A stretch of DNA of 52,214 nt from Nitrospinaceae bacterium (lineage in GTDB: Bacteria > UBA8248), in assembly GCA_018669005.1 (NCBI GenBank), contig JABJAL010000112.1, positions 1-52,214 of the forward strand. The letters are read 5' to 3'. Made by a program: the position numbers and the translations under genes. The notes under the pieces were generated by a model that did not search any database, was not told the DNA's origin, and was given only the letters and a program-made list of their open reading frames with translations. How positions within the stretch are numbered: the first letter of the stretch is position 1; each line of letters starts with the position of its first letter. This document shows positions 1 to 6,645 of this stretch, piece after piece.

Positions 1-1
1 C

Positions 2-571
2 GATCGGCTGGTCGAGAGGTGCTCTCTCATATTTGAGGCGATGAATGTTTGCTCCCTCGTTATCGACGGGGGCCCGCACACCACTATCGCGCGGGAGGTG
101 CATGACCTCCTGCCGGAGGGAGGCTTTATCTGGCGGCATACGGAGGGTGCGATGGTGGTGAAGGAGGAGGCTTTCATGGGTGTTGAGCGCAGGCAGGTGC
201 GCCTCAACCGTGAGGAGCTTTTGAACATGCTGGTCGAAGAGTTCCGCGAGGGCCCGGAGGCCGTCCATTGGCCGAGCCCCGTTGATGAGATCGAGGAGGT
301 GTTGCTCACCACAGTCGAGGCCCAGTTGTTGAATCTGAAAAAAACGCGCCGCCTGCGGGCTGGCGGCGAGGAGGTTGATGTCTACGAGCGGGGAGAGAAC
401 CACTTTGGATTTGCCTGCGCCTACGCGCGGCTCGCCGAGGCGTTGGCCGAGACCGAGGGTGTGCTTGCCGCCCCTGCGGGCGGAACGCTTTCCCCGCAAT
501 ATCCGCAATCTGGCGGCCCCCATTTACGCCCCCCCGGCTTCGGCGGCGGGCGAGGAGGAAGAAGATTATGA
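2..571 (+). CDS. Phage terminase large subunit, C-terminal nuclease part (5' partial)
   Basis: The reading frame is open to the left edge, so only the last 190 or so codons are present. The visible part fits the RNase H-like nuclease domain of a large terminase, the motor that cuts and packages phage DNA. It has an aspartate in VIDGGPHTTIAREV near its start and a late HFGFACAYARLAEAL segment, like the H-x-x-x-A-x-x-YA region that closes many large terminases. The ATPase domain would lie outside the window. The frame ends in an ATGA overlap with the portal gene, the usual terminase-portal coupling. The end is Gly/Arg rich and probably unstructured. The call rests on this weak match plus position next to a clear portal gene. 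Confidence 0.72.
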   Translation, partial: DRLVERCSLIFEAMNVCSLVIDGGPHTTIAREVHDLLPEGGFIWRHTEGAMVVKEEAFMGVERRQVRLNREELLNMLVEEFREGPEAVHWPSPVDEIEEVLLTTVEAQLLNLKKTRRLRAGGEEVDVYERGENHFGFACAYARLAEALAETEGVLAAPAGGTLSPQYPQSGGPHLRPPGFGGGRGGRRL

Positions 572-1950
572 GTGATGACCAAGTGAAGAACGAAGCGAAA
601 CGCTCAAAGAGTGCAGCCAGACGCGCACGGCGTAAAAAATCAGGTTCGCCCTCTGCTGCCCGGCAGGGTGCTGCCGGGCGTGAAGTGTCGAGTGCGCTGA
701 TAGACCCTGATGAGCGCCTCTGGCGAAGCCTATCGGGGAGCGACCGGGATATTCCCGGCTACACCCATAGCCGGATGCAGCGCCTGGCGTATGAGCTTTG
801 GCTCACCAACCTCATGGGGCAGCGGCTTATTGAGGTTGTTACGGATCATGTTGTGGGCGAGGGCGTCGCCTGGCACTCCGAGGATGCGGCTGCGCTCGAT
901 ACTGTCCGCGCCTTTTGGAGCGATCCGGTTAATCAGATGGACCTTCGCTTCGAGCGGCTGGTTTCTGAGCTTGGAATATTTGGGGAACTGCTACTGCCCG
1001 CCGCCATCTCTGAGTATGAGGGGCGGGTGCGCCTGGGCTACGTGAGCCCCAGGCTTATCGAGGAGGTTGTGCCCGATCCTGATAACTGCGCGCTGCCCAT
1101 CGGCGTCATCATCCGGGGGGAGGAGGGCACCCTTGGCGGAAAACGAAAAGAGCGCCGTGTGCGCACAGTTCTTGGTGGCGATCCGAGGGAATATTTGGGC
1201 GCGGCGGGTCAAAGGGAGCGCGAGCGCTTCCGGGACGGCGAGGCGTTCTTGTTCCAGATTAATAAGGCGAGCGATGCCACGCGGGGGACGAGCGATCTCC
1301 TTGCCGCCATCGACTGGATCGACATCTACGAGCGGTTCATCTTCGATGCCGCCGAGCGCGCCCGCGTGCAAAACAGTTTTATCTACGATGTAACGCTGAA
1401 GGGTGCAGGCCCGGAGGGGGTCGCCAAATGGCTCGATGAAAACGGGGTCGCCCCCCGGCCCTCAAGCGTGCGCGTTCACAACGAAAAAGAAGAGTGGCGC
1501 GCCGTCACCCCGGATTTGAAAAGCGGGGAAAGCGGCAGCCAGGGTATTGCCAAGATGATGCGCGGCCTTGTTCTCGGCGGGATGGGAATACCCTCCCATT
1601 GGTTCGCCCAGGGTGATGATGTTAACCGCGCCTCGGCCGAGTCGATGGACCAGCCCACCATTAAAAAAATGACCCGTCGCCAGCGCACCATCCGTCATAT
1701 CCTGCAGGCCTTGGCCGACAAACAACTAGAAGAGGCCCACCGCGCTGGCCGACTGCCCGAGGCCGCCCTCAGAGCCGGTGCCCGCCCGGTTCTCCCCGAG
1801 ATATCTATCCGGGACACGGAGAAGATCAGCGCCTCGCTCTTAAAAGTCACCGAGGCCCTCGATCTGGCCGCCGCCCGCGGCTGGACATCCGATGAGTCCG
1901 CGAGCGCCCTGTTTTCCCATATGGCCGGGCAGTTAGGGGATGAGGGGTGA
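568..1950 (+). CDS. Phage portal protein
   Basis: The 460-residue length is normal for a portal, the dodecameric ring through which DNA enters the head. After a basic, Ser/Ala-rich N-terminus (about residues 1-40) comes a portal core with SRMQRLAYELWLTNLMGQRL, VVTDHVVGEGVAW and a FGELLLPAA segment, then YVSPRLIEEVVPDPDN. A later region around GMGIPSHWFAQGDDVNRASA matches the conserved portal stretch before the C-terminal helices. The start overlaps the terminase stop as ATGA and has a GAGGAGG ribosome site 8-14 bases upstream. The next phage gene in the same direction is only at 6,646. The 4.5 kb between them holds minus-strand host-type genes, which is unusual for a head module. Confidence 0.87.
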   Translation: MSDDQVKNEAKRSKSAARRARRKKSGSPSAARQGAAGREVSSALIDPDERLWRSLSGSDRDIPGYTHSRMQRLAYELWLTNLMGQRLIEVVTDHVVGEGVAWHSEDAAALDTVRAFWSDPVNQMDLRFERLVSELGIFGELLLPAAISEYEGRVRLGYVSPRLIEEVVPDPDNCALPIGVIIRGEEGTLGGKRKERRVRTVLGGDPREYLGAAGQRERERFRDGEAFLFQINKASDATRGTSDLLAAIDWIDIYERFIFDAAERARVQNSFIYDVTLKGAGPEGVAKWLDENGVAPRPSSVRVHNEKEEWRAVTPDLKSGESGSQGIAKMMRGLVLGGMGIPSHWFAQGDDVNRASAESMDQPTIKKMTRRQRTIRHILQALADKQLEEAHRAGRLPEAALRAGARPVLPEISIRDTEKISASLLKVTEALDLAAARGWTSDESASALFSHMAGQLGDEG

Positions 1951-1958
1951 TTTTTTCA
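1943..1958 (+). repeat. 16-nt direct repeat, copy 1 (at the portal stop codon)
   Basis: AGGGGTGATTTTTTCA overlaps the last codons and stop of the portal gene. The same 16 bases recur at 3331-3346. The two copies bracket the minus-strand pair at 1999-3263. One 16-base repeat in 52 kb could arise by chance, so its meaning rests on position. Confidence 0.6.
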
Positions 1959-1998
1959 GCGGGGCGTGAATAATTCAACTGGTTCAGGCTTGGCTAAC

Positions 1999-2292
1999 TC
2001 ATCCCCCCGCGCAGGGGTCTTGAAGATCGTCCATGAGTTTCCAGGCCTCCTTGGTGAGCGTGGGTGTTTTTCGGGGGACGCTGCAGGGCTGAGGCGATTT
2101 GGCGAGCCCTGGTTTTGGAATTTGCTTGGCTGCTTTTTCTGGGACTGTTTTTGCCGGGACTGCTTTTGGGACTGGCGATGACACGTTAAGTCGGTAGCGC
2201 TGAGGCGTGGGGCGAAGATCGCGAGTCGCGATAAGCGCCACCACGACGATCAGGACGAGTGTAGTAATGAGTCCGATTTTCTTGATGTTCAT
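1999..2292 (-). CDS. Small membrane-anchored Pro/Lys-rich protein, unknown function
   Basis: The 97-residue protein has an N-terminal membrane segment (about residues 6-22, KIGLITTLVLIVVVALIAT). A proline-, alanine- and lysine-rich stretch and a short C-terminal helix-like region with two cysteines follow. It would be an inner-membrane protein with a short soluble tail. I do not recognise a family. It lies about 100 bases downstream of the formylglycine-generating-enzyme-like gene on the same strand, so they may share a transcript. Both sit inside the phage head module in the opposite direction. A plus-strand frame of 71 codons overlaps it but has no family signal and looks like a shadow. Confidence 0.5.
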   Translation of the reverse strand: MNIKKIGLITTLVLIVVVALIATRDLRPTPQRYRLNVSSPVPKAVPAKTVPEKAAKQIPKPGLAKSPQPCSVPRKTPTLTKEAWKLMDDLQDPCAGG

Positions 2293-2390
2293 CCGGCATC
2301 CGCCTTTTCATAAAAGATCGATAAAATCAAATGCCCGCGCATTCGCGGCGCTATTGATAATGTAGGGTGAATTATTCTGGGGCGCTTGTG

Positions 2391-3263
2391 CTATCTGGCA
2401 TCCGCGGCGCATCTAAACCCCGAAATATTGTTTCGAATCGCGGGGTTGTGGAAGTCGCGAAATGTGGTGCGAAATGCTAGGTGGCTGGCGATGTTATAGG
2501 CGCCGCCCCTTTTTACGCGCTCGGTGCCCGAATAGGGGCCTCGTGGATTTCGGGCCGCGCCCTGTCGATAAGCTTTACTCAAGTACCAGTCGGCGACCCA
2601 TTCCCATACGTGGCCCGAGAGGTCGGAGGCGAGGTAGGGGCTGTCGTGCGTGAGATAGAAACGGCGCACCGGATGGGTGCTCCCCCGGCTGTTTCCTTTA
2701 TGGATGAGCCGCGAGCCTACCCATGTATTGCCCCAAGGGAATAGGCGACCGTCGGTGCCCCGCGCGGCCTTTTCCCATTCGGCCTCCGAGGGTAGACGCT
2801 TTCCGGCCCAGCGGCAGTACTCATCAGCGTCCTCCCATGCAACTTGTGTGACGGGATGACCGGAGGATGCCGTGCTTTGGCCGTTTGGGTGCCGCCAATT
2901 TGCATCATCCGTTTTGCGCCATTTCCCTTTATCAAGCACCCAGCCCCAGCCGTCTTTCTCCGCTCGTGTGCGGCGCTTCGTCTCATAAATGTATACCTTG
3001 AAAAAATGTACCGTGACGGGATATTTGTCGATTTTAAATGCGTCGAGATAAACGCGCCGCGCCGGGGTTTCGTCTTTGAAATCTTGGCTCCCGCAGCGCG
3101 GGCATATGCGGAGCATTTGTGCGATGTCCGTCACCGAGGTGCCCATACGAAATGGCCCTGCGGGAACGAGGACCATCGGCGCCTTTTCCAAGGCTCCCCA
3201 GACGGGGGCTGCACCTTGGGGAAGAAGGGCGATCATAAAAGCAAGTATGAGACGGATGAGCAT
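2391..3263 (-). CDS. Exported formylglycine-generating-enzyme (SUMF1) family protein lacking the catalytic cysteines
   Basis: The 290-residue protein starts with a signal peptide (about 1-24) and then the family core: MVLVPAGPFRMGT, YLDAFKIDKYPVTVHFF, VAWEDADEYCRWAGKRLPSE, AEWEKAARGTDGRLFPWGN, LSGHVWEWVADWY and a closing GFRCAAD. True formylglycine-generating enzymes carry two catalytic cysteines in the GG-S-Y-x-C-x-x-x-x-C region. Here that place reads RGGAYNIASHLAFRTTF, without cysteines, so sulfatase activation is not expected. A binding or structural role, as in many bacterial paralogues, is more likely. A CPRCG pair near residue 53 is an extra feature. A GAGGATT ribosome site precedes the start. 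The gene runs against the surrounding phage genes and looks like cargo. Confidence 0.8.
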   Translation of the reverse strand: MLIRLILAFMIALLPQGAAPVWGALEKAPMVLVPAGPFRMGTSVTDIAQMLRICPRCGSQDFKDETPARRVYLDAFKIDKYPVTVHFFKVYIYETKRRTRAEKDGWGWVLDKGKWRKTDDANWRHPNGQSTASSGHPVTQVAWEDADEYCRWAGKRLPSEAEWEKAARGTDGRLFPWGNTWVGSRLIHKGNSRGSTHPVRRFYLTHDSPYLASDLSGHVWEWVADWYLSKAYRQGAARNPRGPYSGTERVKRGGAYNIASHLAFRTTFRDFHNPAIRNNISGFRCAADAR

Positions 3264-3330
3264 TTAATCCTCAAAAAGCGACGTTACCAATCATTCTAGG
3301 GCGGTTGCGCGAAAAAAGATAAGCGTAAAT

Positions 3331-3346
3331 AGGGGTGATTTTTTCA
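3331..3346 (+). repeat. 16-nt direct repeat, copy 2
   Basis: This is the second exact copy of AGGGGTGATTTTTTCA (copy 1 at 1943-1958). It lies 19 bases before the VOC start codon. Together the copies flank the two-gene minus-strand block. Confidence 0.6.
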
Positions 3347-3364
3347 CGACTATTAAGGAGAAGA

Positions 3365-3751
3365 ATGCGAATGGTGGACTGGCTACGGGGCATTCATCAT
3401 GTGCAAATCACTGTGCGCCCACCTGAGGAGGCGGCTTGTCGCCGTTTTTACGGCGAAGTGCTCGGCTTAGAGGAAGTCCCCAAGCCTGCGCCCCTTCTTA
3501 AAAACGGAGGGATGTATTTCAAGTGGGCAGATAACGAGTTTCACTTTTCTGTCGAGGATTCATAAAATAACGAGGGGAGCAAGCGGCATGTTTGCTTCGA
3601 GGTGGATGACCTGGCTCGGGCCGAGGCGGCGCTTTGTGGGGTGGGGATTGAGATTATTCTCGATTCGCAGCCAATTGAGGAGTGGGAGCGATTCTATGTC
3701 TGCGACCCGGCGGGAAATCGGGTTGAATTTGCTCCGGTGCGTCCTTGGAAT
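3365..3751 (+). pseudogene. VOC (glyoxalase/bleomycin resistance) family gene interrupted by an in-frame TAA
   Basis: A good ribosome site (AAGGAG) precedes ATG 3365. The first half reads as a VOC fold: IHHVQITVRPPEEAACRRFY, GEVLGLEEVPKP and MYFKWADNEFHFSV. A TAA codon at 3563-3565 then interrupts it. The same frame continues with RHVCFEVDDLARAEAALCG, YVCDPAGNRVEFAPV and ends its family match near 3751. Both halves are in one frame, so a single nonsense codon broke the gene, or it is a sequencing error. Beyond 3751 the frame stays open to 4024 but only mirrors the opposite LLM remnant. The family binds a metal and small substrates; no specific substrate can be given. Confidence 0.8.
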
Positions 3752-4137
3752 TCGGCCTCGCCGTTTTTAAGGAGGCCGCGCAGGGCGATCAAATACTCTC
3801 GCACCTCGTCCACCTTTGCCGGCTTCAGCCCCAGGTTGAGGATCTCGCTGTCTCCGCTGCCGAGGCCGAGGACAACGCGCCCCTCGTGCATCTCTGAGAT
3901 GGTGGCGACGGCGCTCGCGGCCACCGCCGGGTGGCGGGTGAGGGGGTTGATGACGCAAGGGCCGCAAGTGATATTTTCGGTCCACGCGAGACAGATGCCC
4001 AGCGAGGCGAACACCTCCCGGTAGAGGGACTGCGAGTCGGTCTGCCAGATGGCATCGAAGCCTGCGGCCTCGGTAAGACGCGCCCATTCGGCGAGTGTGG
4101 CGGGCTCTGGCGGGGTGAGGACAAGTCCTTGCTTCAT
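3694..4137 (-). pseudogene. Truncated LLM-class F420-dependent oxidoreductase (N-terminal part only)
   Basis: From ATG 4137 the protein reads as the start of a luciferase-like flavin/F420 oxidoreductase: ATLAEWARLTEAAGFDAIW, SQSLYREVFASLGICLAWTE, INPLTRHPAVAASAVATIS and RVVLGLGSGDSEI. Intact members have about 280-350 residues. Here the family match stops after about 140, near GEAEFQGR (about base 3745), and the frame ends at 3694 in unrelated residues. The breakpoint coincides with the end of the VOC match on the other strand. A deletion that joined the 3' portions of two convergent genes explains both. A 33-codon upstream extension of the frame is not supported. Confidence 0.8.
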
Positions 4138-4216
4138 GCATGGCTCCCCTGTGAAAAACGGGTGAAGGAACGTGTATCTAGAATCGTAGCCTGCATATAC
4201 TTTTTTAACAAAATAC

Positions 4217-4244
4217 AAAAAAAGGCGGGGCATCACACCCCGCC
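4217..4244 (-). terminator. Rho-independent terminator for minus-strand transcription
   Basis: A perfect 7-bp GC stem (4224-4230 with 4238-4244, 7-nt loop) is followed, reading the minus strand, by seven T (complement of 4217-4223). It would stop transcripts coming from higher coordinates just before the LLM remnant. Confidence 0.75.
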
Positions 4245-4709
4245 TCTATGCTCTCGTTTTCTTTCGGCCGCCCAAGCTCCTTTATGAGGGAGCTATTTAG
4301 GGAGAGACCGCGTCGAGTAGATAGCCACTCGTTTTATCTAGTTTTCATGTGCGCCGGATATTTGGTGATTGTTCCCCGGTAGTCCGGTGCTGGCCGCGCC
4401 GAAGAACTTCACTATCTTGCCGTTATGCATCGGCTCCTTCCAGATTACGGGCGGATAACTTTCGTTATCCTTGAAATGCCGCGCCGTTTTTCCGGTTGTG
4501 GCTCTCAGAGGAGGGTGGCACGAAACCTCACCGGAGAGCTTCTCTGGTCGGGTTCGCTCATTGGCTCCTTCCGAATAGAGTGGGAAAAAAGTCCTGCTTG
4601 CTACACGAACAATATTGGCCGAGGGACGTGATTGTGCAAGAGTTTTTTCAGGCGAAAAAACGAGAAAAATATATATAAGTATTTGAATGTTATGTGAAAA
4701 TCTTGGCAT
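4245..4709. other. Intergenic stretch between two matching terminators, no confident gene
   Basis: No convincing protein gene is seen. On the minus strand a frame of up to 123 codons exists, but its start sits in an AT-rich, promoter-like stretch (about 4640-4700). Two very short minus-strand frames each follow the same GGAAGGAGCC sequence before an ATG (starts near 4569 and 4428, 18 and 30 codons). They could be leader peptides or chance. A 7-bp hairpin with one G-T pair lies near 4530-4547. The stretch ends on the minus strand at the terminator 4217-4244, so a short minus-strand transcript of roughly 420 nt is possible. Confidence 0.4.
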
Positions 4710-4737
4710 AAAAAGAGCGGGGCATCGCACCCCGCTC
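4710..4737 (-). terminator. Second minus-strand terminator, near-copy of the one at 4217-4244
   Basis: An 8-bp stem (4715-4722 with 4730-4737) has loop CATCGCA, against CATCACA in the other copy. Reading the minus strand it is followed by five T. The shared core is GCGGGGCATC-R-CACCCCGC. It ends transcription from the hairpin-rich stretch above. Confidence 0.7.
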
Positions 4738-5155
4738 GATTTGCTCTTTTCTCTTTGCGACCGGGGAGAATTTCCCCGTTGGCCGCGCCGGACGATTTGC
4801 CGCCCGTGTGGGTTGCGTCAGCTGGAAAGTATCCTCTCTGATCGGCTGTCGCGGGCGATCGGAGAGCCAAGCAACTGGACCTGAAGCACCGGGTTTCTTT
4901 GTGTCCTCATAAAGACCCTCCGTGTAATTTCATGGTGCGCCCTTGGAGCAAATCCGCTTCGCTCCGCTCACCCGGCTCCTGCCGGGAACTGGCCGGATTC
5001 GCCGGCCGACGTCCGGGGAAACTCACCCCGGTCAACCAATAACAATATGTGTTCCGGCCGCTGTTTCATCAACAAAAAAACGGCGTGGGGGGGGCGTATA
5101 CAACCCCTTGTGTGATCTGGGATTTTTTTAATGGAACAAAATACATTCAAGAGTT
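4738..5155. other. Hairpin-rich non-coding stretch upstream of the second terminator
   Basis: No family-level protein is visible on either strand. On the minus strand a possible 30-codon frame starts near 4901 after GGAGGG. The stretch has several inverted repeats: 4767-4783 (stem of 7 with one G-T), an 11-bp imperfect stem around 4832-4865 with one wobble pair, and three consecutive hairpins at 4971-5031. It lies just downstream of the cyclase gene (minus strand, ending at 5156), so it could be the 3' region of that transcript, ending at 4710. Confidence 0.45.
4971..5031. other. Three tandem stem-loops
   Basis: Three perfect 6-bp GC-rich stems follow each other with 4-5 nt between them: 4971-4976/4981-4986 (4-nt loop), 4991-4996/5002-5007 (5-nt loop) and 5013-5018/5026-5031 (7-nt loop). 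None is followed by a T run on either strand, so simple termination is not indicated. The sequence cannot tell which strand is transcribed. Confidence 0.6.
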
Positions 5156-6391
5156 TTATTTGTCCGCGTTTGATTTTCGAGTAAGGGTCAGACGGATTTC
5201 TGATGGTTCTGCACCGAGGAGTCGGATGCGCGAGGGAAGATCAATGTCGCGGTTTGTAACCTTGTGCGTGATGGTTCCGTCGCTTGTTCCGCTCAGATTG
5301 ACCCGCAGGCGAAGACGCCCCAAGTCGAGAAATTTTAACAGGTCGGCCTCACCCTTGAGGCGCACATTGATTCGCTTAACGCCCCCGTTCGTGAGCGAGA
5401 GGGCAGAGGGCAGGTTGTCGTACTCGACGGGCACGAGGAAGGATTGCTCCACCCCGGGGCCGAGAGTGGCGAAGAAGTTTTGCGGGCTCTCCTTTTGCTC
5501 GCTGGTCACTGCCCACAACGCGATGACGAGAGCCAGTGCTGATAACTTCACACGCCAGTTGTGGCGGATGAGTTCCTGTAAGTTTCCCGCGCCAATTTTT
5601 TGTTCATCCTCACGCCCTTTAAGGCGCTCAGTTAGCCAGGCGGTCAGCATCTCGGGCGAGTCGAGCGGTGTGATCTCTCCGTGCTCGACGGCAGAAACTT
5701 CGCCACGCTCCTCGGAGACGACAAGAGTTATTGCGTCCGAGCGCTCGGTGAGCCCGACCGCAGCGCGATGGCGGGTGCCCAGATGCGCGGCGAGGCTGCT
5801 GTCCTCCGAGAGCGGGAGCACACATCCGGCTCGGTAGATTTTATCTTCCTGAACGTAGAGGGCCCCATCATGGTAGGGCGCTCCGGGAAAAAAAAGTGTT
5901 TCGACAAGCGCTGGCTTGACCGCAGCGTCAATGATCTCGCCGGGGCTTCTCAGTAGCGACTCGATGGGATCTCGCCGCTCCCAGATGACAATCGCGCCAG
6001 TGTTCTTCGAGGCGAGGCGGAAGGCGGCCTCCGATATGTCGGTCAGCGTTTCGTCGGGAAGTCGCACGCTACGAGCCATGCGAAGAATCGCCCCCAGCGG
6101 GCGCATGGGATTGATGCGGATCAAGATTCGCTGAATCTCACCCTGAAAAGTGATGAGGAAAAAAATCAGCCCCGCGATCCAAAGAGCCCACAATAAAAAC
6201 GAAGTGAGGGTGAGGCCCGCCGCCTGCGCCGTTAGGTAGGCGAGCCAGACGAAAAACACACGAATCATACGGCGCATCGCCTGCGTTCCGCGAAAGCGCA
6301 TATAGATTTGGTAGCCGATGAACCACATGACGAAGATGTCAATTAGATGGTTCCATGGGATTTCCAAAAGCCTGGAAAAAATGCCGCCCAC
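5156..6391 (-). CDS. cdaA: Diadenylate cyclase (CdaA type) fused to a YbbR (CdaR-like) domain
   Basis: The 411-residue membrane enzyme should make cyclic di-AMP from two ATP. Three N-terminal membrane helices (about 14-31, 42-58, 63-81) are followed by the DAC domain (about 105-235). That domain has the DGA motif (residues 175-177) and GTRHRAA (205-211). A further membrane helix (about 281-297) leads into a YbbR-type beta domain (300-405), the domain found in CdaR, the usual regulator and neighbour of CdaA. CdaA and CdaR are normally separate proteins, with YbbR outside the membrane; here they are one chain. The start is GTG with AGGAGA upstream. glmM, a frequent neighbour, is not in the window. 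The gene lies between phage portal and capsid genes in the opposite direction. Confidence 0.9.
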   Translation of the reverse strand: MGGIFSRLLEIPWNHLIDIFVMWFIGYQIYMRFRGTQAMRRMIRVFFVWLAYLTAQAAGLTLTSFLLWALWIAGLIFFLITFQGEIQRILIRINPMRPLGAILRMARSVRLPDETLTDISEAAFRLASKNTGAIVIWERRDPIESLLRSPGEIIDAAVKPALVETLFFPGAPYHDGALYVQEDKIYRAGCVLPLSEDSSLAAHLGTRHRAAVGLTERSDAITLVVSEERGEVSAVEHGEITPLDSPEMLTAWLTERLKGREDEQKIGAGNLQELIRHNWRVKLSALALVIALWAVTSEQKESPQNFFATLGPGVEQSFLVPVEYDNLPSALSLTNGGVKRINVRLKGEADLLKFLDLGRLRLRVNLSGTSDGTITHKVTNRDIDLPSRIRLLGAEPSEIRLTLTRKSNADK

Positions 6392-6465
6392 GGCGTTTCT
6401 CCTCTCAAAAAAATATTAATTTTCCCACCCTCAATATATCTTCTCGCAATACTGGTGCACCTGAC

Positions 6466-6486
6466 AAGAGAGAATATCTCTTTTTT
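6466..6486 (+). terminator. Weak terminator-like hairpin with T run
   Basis: A 6-bp A/G-rich stem (6466-6471 with 6477-6482) has a 5-nt loop and continues into T on the plus strand. It is weak and AT-rich. It could shield the capsid operon leader from upstream plus-strand transcripts. Confidence 0.35.
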
Positions 6487-6601
6487 ATCAGATAGTTATG
6501 TCTGTTTTGGCAGCCAAAAACAACTACGCATTTCCTGAAGGTGGATTTCGCGCCACTCGATCTATTCTCCTTCTCGTCGCGCGGATGGCGCCCGCCGCGC
6601 G
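6487..6601 (+). promoter_or_regulatory. Phage-block leader element, copy 1 (before the protease-capsid gene)
   Basis: The copy starts with ATCAGATAGTTATGTCT (6487-6503) and has the core ACTACGCATTTCCTGAAGGT ending near 6542. A perfect 7-bp GC hairpin follows (6578-6584 with 6595-6601). The element ends 45 bases before the GTG start at 6646. Copies at 14142-14254 and 16115-16208 share the core and the core-to-hairpin distance (48, 47 and 46 nt), while the hairpin sequence differs each time. It may combine a promoter or protein-binding site with a structured 5' leader. Confidence 0.65.
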
Positions 6602-6645
6602 CGATGAAAAACTTCGAATCGAGCGAGGCGCGAAAGGAGAGTGGC

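Noticed and set aside
1966-2181. 71-codon plus-strand frame rich in Trp, Phe and Cys
   Set aside because: It overlaps the minus-strand small membrane protein; the composition is an antisense artefact of Lys/Pro/Ala codons.
3563-3565. In-frame stop in the VOC gene as recoded selenocysteine
   Set aside because: The stop is TAA, which is not used for selenocysteine, and no insertion-element-like hairpin follows.
4338-4709. Minus-strand frame with a signal-peptide-like start
   Set aside because: The hydrophobic start coincides with an AT-rich promoter-like patch between terminators, and no ribosome site or family pattern supports it.
5049-5837. 262-codon plus-strand frame opposite the cyclase
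   Set aside because: It is Arg/Ser-rich antisense of a clear DAC-YbbR protein.
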